Source: Bacillus timonensis (lineage in GTDB: Bacteria; Bacillota; Bacilli; Bacillales; Bacillaceae_L). From it: a stretch of 64,000 bases of DNA. Below, piece by piece: positions 1-7,918 of the stretch. The translations under genes were made by a program, and so were the position numbers. Location of the stretch: the NCBI RefSeq assembly GCF_000285535.1, contig NZ_HE610985.1:182084-246083 (forward strand), read 5' to 3'. A model generated the notes under the pieces. The model did no database searches. It was not told the origin of the DNA and saw only the letters and a list, made by a program, of their open reading frames with translations. The first letter of the stretch is position 1. Each line of letters opens with the position of its first letter.

Positions 1-175
1 ATTCTAAAGTTTATATATAATTGAGGTGATTGATATATTTAATTAAAATGTTTGTGGGAAATATAAATTCTTCTTCATCTTGGGGTGAACGAAGTTGTCC
101 TGCAACAGAAATTGGATTTAATTTGTTTACAAAGTCTAGCTACGATAGATCCCAATTAATAACAGAAATTACTTT

Positions 176-520
176 CTATTTTGACGATTCACGATCATTG
201 CCACTTAAATATATTTCAATAATACTTAACACATCATGCTGTATATCCAATGATCTCGATGAAAGCAATTCAATTATTTCAACAAGTGTATCTTTATTCT
301 CAATAAGGCTAAGTTTATCTGAATATAGTACTAGATCTGATAAAGGAATATCTAGTGCCTTTGCAATCTTTGCTAATATTTCGTAAGACACATTTGTTTC
401 TGATCTTTCGATTTCACCCATATAAGTGGAGGAAATGCCAACTTCTTCTGCCAAATCAAGCTGAGTCCAATTTCGTTTTTTTCTTAAGATCTGAATTCTT
501 TTACCAACCGTATCTGACAT
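176..520 (-). CDS. XRE-family HTH transcriptional repressor (likely)
   Basis: 114-residue protein with an N-terminal Cro/C1-type helix-turn-helix at about residues 7-60 (WTQLDLAEEVGISSTYMGEI) and a short acidic C-terminal tail of about 50 residues of no recognised fold. The start ATG at 520 is preceded by AGAGGTGA at a good distance; the in-frame ATG nine bases upstream lacks that spacing. Directly upstream, at 568-583 and 595-616, lie two copies of the palindrome ACCAACTATAGTTGGT, with two related copies in front of comK. I infer that this protein binds them, represses itself and controls comK. No peptidase or sensor domain is visible, so the signal it responds to is unknown. Confidence 0.85.
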   Translation of the reverse strand: MSDTVGKRIQILRKKRNWTQLDLAEEVGISSTYMGEIERSETNVSYEILAKIAKALDIPLSDLVLYSDKLSLIENKDTLVEIIELLSSRSLDIQHDVLSIIEIYLSGNDRESSK

Positions 521-567
521 TAAAATCACCTCTAGAATAAGTAAATCCTAGAAGAAAACAAATGTTA

Positions 568-583
568 ACCAACTATAGTTGGT
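568..583. promoter_or_regulatory. Palindromic operator, copy 1 (repressor promoter)
   Basis: Perfect 16-bp palindrome ACCAACTATAGTTGGT upstream of the minus-strand XRE gene. Its centre is 30 bp (about three helical turns) from that of copy 2, an arrangement typical of cooperative repressor dimers. Assignment to the adjacent repressor is inference. Confidence 0.7.
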
Positions 584-594
584 ACTTACATTTG

Positions 595-616
595 AATACC
601 AACTATAGTTGGTATT
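595..616. promoter_or_regulatory. Palindromic operator, copy 2 (repressor promoter)
   Basis: The same ACCAACTATAGTTGGT core (598-613), extended by TAA/ATT arms to a perfect 22-bp dyad. It lies upstream of the XRE gene and is the most extended copy in the window. Confidence 0.7.
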
Positions 617-802
617 TAGAAATTTTTTTGTTATTTTCACTTAAAATCGAAGTGATTTACCGTTGAAAGTGACTATGTTTTCGAATGTATATTCTTATGT
701 TCAAATTATTTAAGAAGTAAGAGACTTCTAATTGAAATGAAAATTTATAGATAAATCCTAATGTGTTTTTTCTTAGTAGATCAGAATATGCTGCATTAGA
801 AA

Positions 803-827
803 AACACCTAACTCGAAGTCAGGTGTT
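803..827 (-). terminator. Rho-independent terminator of the yvrJ operon
   Basis: Stem AACACCT-A-ACT / AGT-C-AGGTGTT around a three-base loop. On the minus strand it is followed by a short T run, just downstream of the yvrJ stop. Confidence 0.75.
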
Positions 828-833
828 CATACT

Positions 834-1004
834 CTACGATATATTTTTTTTAGTTTCATAAGACGGATCCGCCTTCATGCTTTGTGGTAGCATTTGTATT
901 GAATCAATGACACTATCAAGCTTAGTTTCGATCCGATGCAGCAGGTAGAATGTCACGACAACCGGAAATCCAACCTCTTGAATAAAAGGCAATAACTGTT
1001 CCAC
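834..1004 (-). CDS. yvrJ: YvrJ family small protein
   Basis: 56-residue protein starting at GTG 1004, with an AAAGGAGG ribosome binding site at 1013-1020. The N-terminal half (EQLLPFIQEVGFPVVVTFYL) is one amphipathic or membrane helix, followed by LLHRIETKLDSV, which is the YvrJ-family signature; the tail is polar. It is the last of three short minus-strand genes (DUF1659, DUF2922, YvrJ), a set I recall as recurrent in Bacillaceae. A hairpin at 1031-1058 separates it from the DUF2922 gene. The molecular function of the family is not known to me. It is easily missed because it is short and starts with GTG. Confidence 0.85.
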   Translation of the reverse strand: MEQLLPFIQEVGFPVVVTFYLLHRIETKLDSVIDSIQMLPQSMKADPSYETKKNIS

Positions 1005-1030
1005 TATGTTTTCCTCCTTTCTAATAATAA

Positions 1031-1058
1031 AGCCAACTCCTTAAAAAAAGAGTTGGCT
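1031..1058 (-). terminator. Intra-operon hairpin / attenuator
   Basis: Stem AGCCAACTC / GAGTTGGCT with a loop rich in A/T, between the DUF2922 gene and yvrJ. On the minus strand it is followed by TTTATTATT, a weak T tract, so partial termination that lowers yvrJ expression is plausible. Confidence 0.6.
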
Positions 1059-1067
1059 CACATTTGT

Positions 1068-1283
1068 TTAGATTTCCACTTCTTCAACATTACGCTCCAC
1101 AACACGTGCGCCTTTTTTCGCTGTAATCGGACCACCAGGTGTTAAAAACACATCTGATGAAACAATTAAGTCCATTGCTGCGGAAAGTGCTACTGAATCA
1201 ACCGGTTCCTTTGGATTTTCAATGGAAACAGTTGCTGTTTTTCCAGCCAAGTTTGTAAACTGCATTTCAAGTGTTTTAGCCAT
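1068..1283 (-). CDS. DUF2922 family protein
   Basis: 71-residue protein starting at ATG 1283 behind AAAGGAGGAATAATAA. The sequence pattern (MAKTLEMQFTNLAGKTATVS, then IENPKEPVDS and a final GARVVERNVEEVEI) is that of the DUF2922 family of Firmicutes. No signal peptide or membrane segment is present, and it looks like a small beta-rich cytoplasmic protein. It lies between the DUF1659 gene and yvrJ and was probably transcribed with them. Function unknown. Confidence 0.85.
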   Translation of the reverse strand: MAKTLEMQFTNLAGKTATVSIENPKEPVDSVALSAAMDLIVSSDVFLTPGGPITAKKGARVVERNVEEVEI

Positions 1284-1319
1284 TTATTATTCCTCCTTTC
1301 CCTAGATTTTGATTAATGA

Positions 1320-1550
1320 TTATTCTCCATCCCCAGCTAGCATGTAGCTATCATTACGCTCGATGTTGAATAACTGTAAGCTTTGAAGCTTTTCGATTGC
1401 AACGGCAACTGAATACAATTGATCAGCAGTTGCAGAAGGGTTGATATTGTTGTAGTTTTTGTTTTTGTAGATTACTTTCCCCTTTTCGTCAACACCGGTT
1501 TCAAATACTAAGCGTAATTGTGTGTCTTGAATATCTTGGTATGCTGCCAT
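1320..1550 (-). CDS. DUF1659 family protein
   Basis: 76-residue protein. The start chosen is ATG 1550 (MAAYQDIQDTQLRLVFETGV), seven bases after AAAGGAGGTG; a start nine bases upstream would overlap that site. It matches the DUF1659 pattern: a strand-rich N-terminus, then GKVIYKNKNYNNINPSATAD and an ALxxL-like helix. It is first of the DUF1659-DUF2922-YvrJ set on the minus strand and reads away from comK. Function unknown. Confidence 0.85.
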   Translation of the reverse strand: MAAYQDIQDTQLRLVFETGVDEKGKVIYKNKNYNNINPSATADQLYSVAVAIEKLQSLQLFNIERNDSYMLAGDGE

Positions 1551-1652
1551 GTCCCTCACCTCCTTTACACTTATGTTATAGAGGGAAAGGGGGCAAAAAG
1601 GGGCACCTCAATTAAAAATTTTTAAAGAAAATCTATCACTAGTAGATAAAAT

Positions 1653-1674
1653 GAAAAATGTTCAAATATTTTTC
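1653..1674. promoter_or_regulatory. Possible AT-box (ComK-type) upstream of comK
   Basis: GAAAAAT and ATTTTTC arms face each other across eight bases. ComK boxes in B. subtilis consist of AAAA-N5-TTTT units, so this could be an autoregulatory half of such a site. The region is AT-rich, so chance is a real alternative. Confidence 0.3.
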
Positions 1675-1681
1675 ACGAAAT

Positions 1682-1697
1682 TCCAACTATTGTGGGG
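1682..1697. promoter_or_regulatory. Degenerate operator copy 3 (comK upstream)
   Basis: TCCAACTATTGTGGGG matches ACCAACTATAGTTGGT at 12 of 16 positions. Its centre lies 31 bp from copy 4, reproducing the 30-bp spacing of the pair in front of the XRE gene, which is why I keep it despite the mismatches. Confidence 0.45.
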
Positions 1698-1710
1698 GAT
1701 TTTGTAGAAA

Positions 1711-1730
1711 ATACCCACTATAGTTGGTAT
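1711..1730. promoter_or_regulatory. Operator copy 4 (comK upstream)
   Basis: ATACCCACTATAGTTGGTAT is a 20-bp dyad with one mismatch, sharing 15 of 16 core positions with the operators before the XRE gene. It lies about 135 bp upstream of the comK start. Confidence 0.65.
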
Positions 1731-1865
1731 ACAACTTTCGTTTTTTAGGTTTTACTATATGTAGAGGTGATTGTTTGAAATAACAGAATGTACAATCCCC
1801 TAATTACATACTTTTTAAAAAAACGATTATCCACGAAAAGTTACTTCGCAAAAGGAGAAGACCCC

Positions 1866-2368
1866 ATGAATCAAATACTAAATTTTTATGAAATCAATCC
1901 TCAAACGCAGGCAATTCTGTCAGTTGCTGAAATTGAATATTCTGCGATTGTTCTTGAGGATGGTAAGGAAATTCTTGTTAGAAAAACACCTTTACAATTA
2001 ATTAAAGCAGCATGTTTAGAAGGTGGTGCTTCCTATGAAGGTAGACGAAAGGCTGTCAGCCATTTAACCGGGCGAAGCAAAAGGTACCCATTCCAATCAA
2101 TCCACGAAGAAAGATCTTCGCATTTCCTACTCATTCACCTACCACGTTTGAGTGCAACTGGATTTTCTATCATCACATAAAATCTATTACTTTCCCAAAG
2201 GTTCTAAGTCCAACAAACCAATCTATTATTCAATTTAAGAATAACCAATCACTTTCCATGAATGAATCTTGTTATGTCTTGCAGAAACAATACCAGCGTA
2301 CGGCTATGTGTATCTTGCAATATTCAACGCCTGAACAAATGCAAGCGCATTCAGTTCTCGGTATATAA
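1866..2368 (+). pseudogene. comK: ComK family competence transcription factor, frameshifted
   Basis: ATG 1866 follows AAAGGAG. The first frame encodes about 71 residues that match ComK (YEINPQTQAILSVA, then KTPLQLIKAACLEGGASYEG). At the AAAA of 2079-2082 the homologous frame moves by one base: the continuation reads VPIPINPRRKIFAFPTHSPT and then FECNWIFYHHIKS, corresponding to the conserved FLFPTLSS...W region of B. subtilis ComK, and ends at TAA 2366-2368. The restored protein would have about 167 residues, a usual size for this family. One extra A would repair the frame. As read, the product stops at 2180 and lacks the conserved second half. Paired operators upstream suggest control by the XRE protein. 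Confidence 0.85.
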
Positions 2369-2412
2369 ACCAAACCTCGCAAAAAATACCTCAAAAAGGA
2401 TGGAAACCACAA

Positions 2413-3393
2413 ATGAGCGAAAAATTACTACTTAATGAAAGCCCTATACCTCTTCTACCGACGCTAGCAAGGAAGATTGGACGAAGTGCAAGTTTAGTTC
2501 TTCAACAGATTCATTACTGGCTTCAACGCACCGATAATATCCGACAAGAACGAAAATGGGTATATATCACGTATGATGAATTAGCGAAGCAAATCCAGGT
2601 CTCAAATAGTACGGTTAGGAGGGCCATTGAGAAGTTAGAAAATAAAGGTTTTCTCGCTTCCGACAATTTCAACAAAATGAAAATGGATAATACAAAATGG
2701 TACTCAATCAATTATGAAAAAGTAAAAGAACTAAAAGCGGATGATAATGCATTGCAACATGACGTAGAAGAAAAGACCGAAATCCCGCAACCCAACCATG
2801 AATCGTGTCCAAATAGAGCAGACGATATGCTCAAAGTGGACAGCACATCTGCTCAAAATGAACAGAAGATGTGTTCAACTTGGACAGACGTTGTGTCCAA
2901 CATGAGCAGAGCAATACCAGAGATTACTTCAGAGATTACTTCAGAGAATACATCAAAGACTTCTTCTTCTTCAAAACAAACAAATGACAACGAAGAAGAA
3001 TCATTTCGATTTTTCGAGCAAAATGGATTTGGAAAAATTGGAAACTATTATGCGCAAAAAATAAAATCATGGTGTGAGAAATTATCTTGTGAAATCGTCA
3101 TAGTGGCAATGAAACTAGCATTGGAAAATGGATCGAAACGGTGGAATTATGTAGAGGCAGTCCTAAGAGATTGGAGTAGAAAAGGGTACAGAAGTGTTAA
3201 GGAAATCCAAGACGCACAACATGCTTATAAAACAAAAAAACAGCAGCAAACCTTTAGAAAACCACTTCGAAAAGAACTCATTCCGGAGTGGCTCCATAAT
3301 GAAAATTTACCGGACAAACCAATAATTGAATTGGATTTTGAAGCGAAGAAAAGGCTGTTTGAGGAGAGGCTTAAGTTCCATTCCGGAGTGTAA
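2413..3393 (+). CDS. DnaD-like replication / helper protein with winged helix
   Basis: 326 residues; ATG 2413 after AAAGGATGG. The N-terminus (IPLLPTLARKIGRSASLVLQ then QQIHYWLQ) and the wHTH (YDELAKQIQVSNSTVRRAIE) resemble the DnaD N-domain type seen in phage and plasmid replisome organisers. Residues about 110-185 are a low-complexity polar linker rich in S, T, E and N. The C-terminal part (YYAQKIKSWCEKLSCEIVIV, then NGSKRWNYVEAVLRDWSRKG) is a DnaB_2/DnaD-like helical domain with the WxYVExxLRxW-type motif. No helicase or other phage gene is adjacent, so it may be a domesticated element gene. It could contact DNA and the helicase loader. Confidence 0.75.
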   Translation: MSEKLLLNESPIPLLPTLARKIGRSASLVLQQIHYWLQRTDNIRQERKWVYITYDELAKQIQVSNSTVRRAIEKLENKGFLASDNFNKMKMDNTKWYSINYEKVKELKADDNALQHDVEEKTEIPQPNHESCPNRADDMLKVDSTSAQNEQKMCSTWTDVVSNMSRAIPEITSEITSENTSKTSSSSKQTNDNEEESFRFFEQNGFGKIGNYYAQKIKSWCEKLSCEIVIVAMKLALENGSKRWNYVEAVLRDWSRKGYRSVKEIQDAQHAYKTKKQQQTFRKPLRKELIPEWLHNENLPDKPIIELDFEAKKRLFEERLKFHSGV

Positions 3394-3480
3394 TTTGTAT
3401 GGAAATCTTTTTAGAACGTAGTATTAAATATATTAGGTACATTTTAATTATGTTATTTTAATATCTATTTCTATTGGTAA

Positions 3481-3509
3481 TTACTTGGGACTTTACGGAA
3501 TGTTATAAT
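3481..3509 (+). promoter_or_regulatory. Sigma-A promoter of the PucR-type regulator gene
   Basis: TTACTT, 17-bp spacer, TATAAT, with a TG one base before the -10 (extended -10). It lies about 95 bp upstream of the regulator start. The downstream catabolic genes have a separate 154-bp upstream gap. Confidence 0.55.
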
Positions 3510-3601
3510 TATACTTATTTACTAATCTTTATCCAATTGTGTTGACGAAATATACGTGTTACAAATACAGACTACTAGGAACTAGAGAATGGAGGACATG
3601 T

Positions 3602-5191
3602 ATGGATGTAAATAGTATGATTACTACTATTTTTCAGGATTTTACTGTAATTGCTGGGAAAAAAGGTCTAGATAGAGAAGTGAAGACAGTAAATGTAATA
3701 GATGCACCTGGTATTCATCATTATCTTAAAGGCGGAGAGTTTCTGATTACAACAGGATACTTATTGAAAGAGGATCCTTCAAAGATAAAAGATTTAATTA
3801 TAAGTATTCATTCTTATGGGGCTGCAGCACTTGGTATAAAACTTAAACGGTTTATAGATGAACTACCTTCTGAAGTAATAGAAACAGCTGAAAAGGTAAA
3901 TCTTCCTATCATCTCGATACCTATCCATTATTCATTTTCTGATATTATTAATCCCGTTTTATCTGAGATAATCAACAAGCAAGCAAGGAGTCTTTTGTAT
4001 TCTAATAATATCCATAAGTCTTTCACTGACCTTGCGATTAGAGGTGGAGGAGTTGATGAAATCATCGATACATTGGCAAATTTAATTGGGACGGACATCA
4101 TTTATCATGATATTTTTTTCGAAAAGGTATATAAAAGTACAAACGCATATGAGTTTTTAGAAAAAACCAAAGGTATTAGCTTGTACCAAATTACAAAAGA
4201 GTTTAAAAGTTATCCTATAAAAATTGACTCGAAAACTTATGGTTATATTGTGTTGAACTCTTTATGTGACCATAATAACGAGGATGAAAATGAACAAATC
4301 GCTCTAGAGCATGCCAGTACTGTATTAAAATTAGAGATTCAAAAAAAGATTTCAAATCGACAGATTGAGGAACGCCATAGAGATGAATTTATACAAGATT
4401 TAATCCTTAATAATATCCAGTCGTACGATGAGATAAATAATAGGGCGAACCTATACAATTGGAATATGGATATAGAAACAACGGTAGTTATAGTGGATAT
4501 CGATCATTTTAAGGAGAAATATAGTAAACTTACTAATCTTGAAAATCAAAAAAGATTGGATGAACTACAAGAAAAGATATTTACACTAGCAAAAACAAAA
4601 ATAAAACAATCTTTTTCAAATGTCTTTTATACACACTTCAGTGATAGTATTACTTTTCTCATTCAGCATTCCGTAGATGATATTTATAAACTAAAACAAG
4701 ACATAATCAAGGTAAGTAAGCAAATTAGGGACCAGGTTTCTTCAACTCTTAATTCCAGCGTTATGATTGGAATCGGAAACTATAAAAAAAATCCTAGTGA
4801 CATTCATATGAGCTATCGTGAGGCAAGAAATGCTATTAGATTAGGAAGGATTATTCACAAAAATAATGAGACTGTATTTCATGACCAATTAGGTATATTT
4901 AACCTTCTTGAGACAGTCGATAAAGAAGAAGCAAGGTCCTTTCGTGATACCTATTTAGGAAAATTGTTAACTTATGATAAGGTGGATGATTCTACCCTTT
5001 TTGACTCCTTACTAGTTTTAGTAGAAAACGATTGGAATCTTAAATTAGCAGCTGAACAGATGTTTGTACATTATAATACGATGAAGTATCGATTTCAAAA
5101 AATATGTGATGTTCTTCAGATGGATTTAAAGAAATTTGAAAATAAAATCAATGTTACCATCGCTATACGTCTGTATCAAATGATTGATTGA
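3602..5191 (+). CDS. PucR family transcriptional regulator
   Basis: 529 residues starting at ATG 3602, six bases after GGAGG; an upstream in-frame start lacks a binding site. The N-terminal PucR domain (about 1-125) contains GGEFLITTGYLLKED. The middle is a GGDEF-like/CdaR-type region (about 280-400). The C-terminus is the PucR-type helix-turn-helix (NWNLKLAAEQMFVHYNTMKY RF) at about 480-520. PucR-family proteins activate purine, allantoin or other small-metabolite catabolic genes. It lies just upstream of, and in the same direction as, the amidohydrolase-amidase operon, which it probably controls. The ligand is unknown. Confidence 0.85.
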   Translation: MDVNSMITTIFQDFTVIAGKKGLDREVKTVNVIDAPGIHHYLKGGEFLITTGYLLKEDPSKIKDLIISIHSYGAAALGIKLKRFIDELPSEVIETAEKVNLPIISIPIHYSFSDIINPVLSEIINKQARSLLYSNNIHKSFTDLAIRGGGVDEIIDTLANLIGTDIIYHDIFFEKVYKSTNAYEFLEKTKGISLYQITKEFKSYPIKIDSKTYGYIVLNSLCDHNNEDENEQIALEHASTVLKLEIQKKISNRQIEERHRDEFIQDLILNNIQSYDEINNRANLYNWNMDIETTVVIVDIDHFKEKYSKLTNLENQKRLDELQEKIFTLAKTKIKQSFSNVFYTHFSDSITFLIQHSVDDIYKLKQDIIKVSKQIRDQVSSTLNSSVMIGIGNYKKNPSDIHMSYREARNAIRLGRIIHKNNETVFHDQLGIFNLLETVDKEEARSFRDTYLGKLLTYDKVDDSTLFDSLLVLVENDWNLKLAAEQMFVHYNTMKYRFQKICDVLQMDLKKFENKINVTIAIRLYQMID

Positions 5192-5345
5192 GGTTTACCT
5201 ATTAAAATTCGCATTATAAATAATTGTCCTTATGGTACATCTTTTTAAAAATTTTATGTCCCTTGGGTACAAAGACAAGTGTAGATAAGTAGAGTAAGAT
5301 GGTAATAGATGTTGAATTTTACGAATTTTCAAAAGGAGTGAAAGA

Positions 5346-6716
5346 ATGATGTATAGTCCAATTAAGGAAGATTTACCTAATTCTTTAGCTACTGTAATAA
5401 ATGAAACTCTACAGGACCCAATAGGTGATTTGCAGCTTTCCGGAAGAACAATCTTAAAGGGCGGAACTGTAATCGATCCTAAAAATAGAATAGAAGAGAT
5501 TAAAGATATTTCTATTTTACATGGTCGTATTCACCAAGTTGAAAGCGATATTATCCCTGAAAAAGGGGATAAGGTCATTTATTGTGAAGGATTACTTGTT
5601 GTACCAGGTTTAATAGATATGCATCTCCATTTAGGAGACTTATTCGATGTATCATCTGCACCTATTTTTGAAGCTGTACAGGATGGAGTTACGATGGGAT
5701 TGTCACCTGGAGCTGGCAATTCATTTATGACACCTGCTCTAGTAGGGGCAGAAATGGATCGTGGCCTTCCTCTTAATATTGGGGTATTCTTAGGAGCACC
5801 AAATGTACTAGGAACTATGCTTGATGTAGAAGAACTAATTCTATTGTTTCAAGGGAAGTTAGACCAAGAGATAGCTGAACGTAAAATGACAAGAAATATG
5901 CTAACTTATAAGACTGCTCCATTAATTGTTGGACTTAAAGACCATATGGGTCATTATCTTATGCCGGACGAAAATTTTGATAAGATATTTGAAATTACAT
6001 CAAGAGCTAAACTAATCTTTATGTCCCATACGCAGTGTCCAAGTCATGCAAATCGTGTCTTAGAATTATCGAAAGGACGTCCTGTACATTTAGCTCATGC
6101 TACAGCTGCGGGCTGTGGAAGTCATGCAGATCCAGTTGAAGGCATGAAAGAGGTAATTGAGCTTTGTAAAAGGGATAATGTCTCTGCTGAATTTGTTACA
6201 ACAATGTTAAGAGAAGGGTTAGGTAGTCGAGAAGGATTAATGATGACAAAACAATCACAGCAACTTGCTTTTGATGCTCTATCTTCTGGGGTCGTTGACG
6301 TTCTAATCTCTGATGGTCAAAATGCTGCCACTATGAAAGGCTTTGGGGACACCCGCGACAACATCCCTGCCCTAATTGAGTTGGCAGAGCAAGGAGTATT
6401 GACTCTTTCTGATTCGATTGCCACTATGACAAGTAATGTTTCTAGACTAATTGCAGAGAAGACGAACAATCAATGGTGGACAGAAGAGGTTGGTCATCTT
6501 GGAGTCGGTGCCTTAGCGAATGTAACCATTATTGATAAAGCAGACAAAATGGCTACATATACCATTGTTAATGGAGAATTGGTTTCATTTGAAAATAGAG
6601 CTATTAGACGAGGTAATGGAGCTGGAGGTTGGGTAAGTAAGTTCGGAATGGTTAAGAGGGTTGGAGTTGGTGATTTAACGACACACTCCTACGAAAAACC
6701 TGCAGTTCGTTCCTAG
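5346..6716 (+). CDS. Amidohydrolase superfamily metal-dependent hydrolase (dihydroorotase/hydantoinase type)
   Basis: 456 residues; ATG 5346 behind AAAAGGAGTG. The order of metal ligands is that of cyclic amidases: HxH in GLIDMHLHLGD (about residue 93), a possible bridging lysine in TYKTAPL, histidines in FMSHTQ and VHLAHATAAGCG, and the catalytic aspartate in LISDGQ. The beta-sandwich edge (GGTVIDPKNRIEEI at the N-terminus, VTIIDKADKM at the C-terminus) is also present. It probably opens a cyclic amide or deacylates an N-acyl compound. It heads an operon with an M20 hydrolase, a permease and two amidases, so a ureide, hydantoin or lactam pathway is a reasonable guess; the substrate cannot be read from sequence. 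Confidence 0.85.
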   Translation: MMYSPIKEDLPNSLATVINETLQDPIGDLQLSGRTILKGGTVIDPKNRIEEIKDISILHGRIHQVESDIIPEKGDKVIYCEGLLVVPGLIDMHLHLGDLFDVSSAPIFEAVQDGVTMGLSPGAGNSFMTPALVGAEMDRGLPLNIGVFLGAPNVLGTMLDVEELILLFQGKLDQEIAERKMTRNMLTYKTAPLIVGLKDHMGHYLMPDENFDKIFEITSRAKLIFMSHTQCPSHANRVLELSKGRPVHLAHATAAGCGSHADPVEGMKEVIELCKRDNVSAEFVTTMLREGLGSREGLMMTKQSQQLAFDALSSGVVDVLISDGQNAATMKGFGDTRDNIPALIELAEQGVLTLSDSIATMTSNVSRLIAEKTNNQWWTEEVGHLGVGALANVTIIDKADKMATYTIVNGELVSFENRAIRRGNGAGGWVSKFGMVKRVGVGDLTTHSYEKPAVRS

Positions 6717-6729
6717 AGGGAGTTTTAAC

Positions 6730-7896
6730 ATGAAGACAGAAATAAATAAGTTCGTGACAGAAGAACGTTGTATAGATATCCTTTCAACACTAGTGAAAAT
6801 AAATACTACTCATCCTAATGGGAACGAAATGGATGTAATGAAAACTATTTTATCCTTTTTCAAAAACTATTCGATAACGTATCACCTCATTGATCATGGT
6901 GAAAATAGGGGTTCCCTCGTTATTACCATTCCTGGGAAAGATGCATCTGCATCCGTTGCTTTTATAGGACATGTAGATACTGTCCCTATTGGTGAACCAA
7001 CAGAGTGGTCGTATCCACCATTTGAAGCGATTATTGAAGGCGATTATATGTACGGAAGAGGTACTGCAGATATGAAAGGTGGAGTAACCTGCATGATTAT
7101 GACAGCGCTTCACCTCCTTGAACAGAAAATTACGCCAGCTCATGACATACTGTTCTGTTTTACAGCTGACGAGGAAGCTGGAGGAATGGGGATTCTGGCA
7201 ATTAAAGAATCTGGGTATTTAGATCGTGTTAAGGAACTTATTGTTCCTGAGCCTTCTAATGAGAAGATTGGAATTGCAGAAAAAGGTGCCTTATGGTTGG
7301 ATATTACAGTTGAAGGTTTACCTGCACATGGATCAAGGCCAGAACTTGGAGTAAATGCTGTTGAAAAGTTTGTTGAATTCACAGATAGGTTTAAAGCAGA
7401 GGTAGACACGGAGTTTACACATCCTCTATTAGGGAAAGCAACTATATCTGTAACAAAATTAGAAGGTGGTTATAAAACGAACGTGATCCCTGATTTTGCA
7501 AAGGCTTCACTTGATATTCGAACTCTGCCATCTGAGAAGAATGATATCGTAATTAAGAAGGCTAATAAGGTCGCTAAGGAACTAATGCAAGAGTTGGAGC
7601 ATCTTTCGATAAAGATTAAGGTAGAAAATAATCGACCTCCAATCGAAACTCTACCAGACCATATATTTATAAAAAAGGTAAAGAGAACGTTCGATGAATT
7701 ATCGATACCTGTGGAATTTACCGGTTTATATTTTTATACAGATGCTTCCCAAGTCGTTCCTGATTTACAGATACCTTTTGTAATAATAGGACCTGGTGAC
7801 GATAAAATGGCCCATCAAAGAGACGAGCGAATTCAAATTTCATCTATTGCGAGAGTAACAGAAATATATATTCGCTATGTATTAGATTATTCATAA
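6730..7896 (+). CDS. M20 family metallohydrolase (ArgE/DapE-like)
   Basis: 388 residues; ATG 6730 behind AGGGAG, 13 bases after the amidohydrolase stop. Dinuclear zinc motifs are clear: FIGHVDTVP (His and Asp), GRGTADMKGG (bridging Asp), TADEEAGG (catalytic Glu and ligand Glu) and VPEPSNEKIG. A typical dimerisation lid domain occupies roughly residues 180-300 and the last His ligand is in MAHQRDE. Members hydrolyse N-acyl amino acids, N-carbamoyl amino acids or short peptides. Next to a cyclic amidase, an N-carbamoyl or N-acyl amide is the most likely substrate (inference). Confidence 0.88.
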   Translation: MKTEINKFVTEERCIDILSTLVKINTTHPNGNEMDVMKTILSFFKNYSITYHLIDHGENRGSLVITIPGKDASASVAFIGHVDTVPIGEPTEWSYPPFEAIIEGDYMYGRGTADMKGGVTCMIMTALHLLEQKITPAHDILFCFTADEEAGGMGILAIKESGYLDRVKELIVPEPSNEKIGIAEKGALWLDITVEGLPAHGSRPELGVNAVEKFVEFTDRFKAEVDTEFTHPLLGKATISVTKLEGGYKTNVIPDFAKASLDIRTLPSEKNDIVIKKANKVAKELMQELEHLSIKIKVENNRPPIETLPDHIFIKKVKRTFDELSIPVEFTGLYFYTDASQVVPDLQIPFVIIGPGDDKMAHQRDERIQISSIARVTEIYIRYVLDYS

Positions 7897-7918
7897 GTAA
7901 ATACAAAGGGGGGATTAG

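Noticed and set aside
1-175. Minus-strand frame after the XRE stop with protein-like text (VNKLNPISVAGQLRSPQDEE)
   Set aside because: It has no ATG, GTG or TTG start, and two stops separate it from the XRE gene in the same frame. Too short to call even as a remnant.
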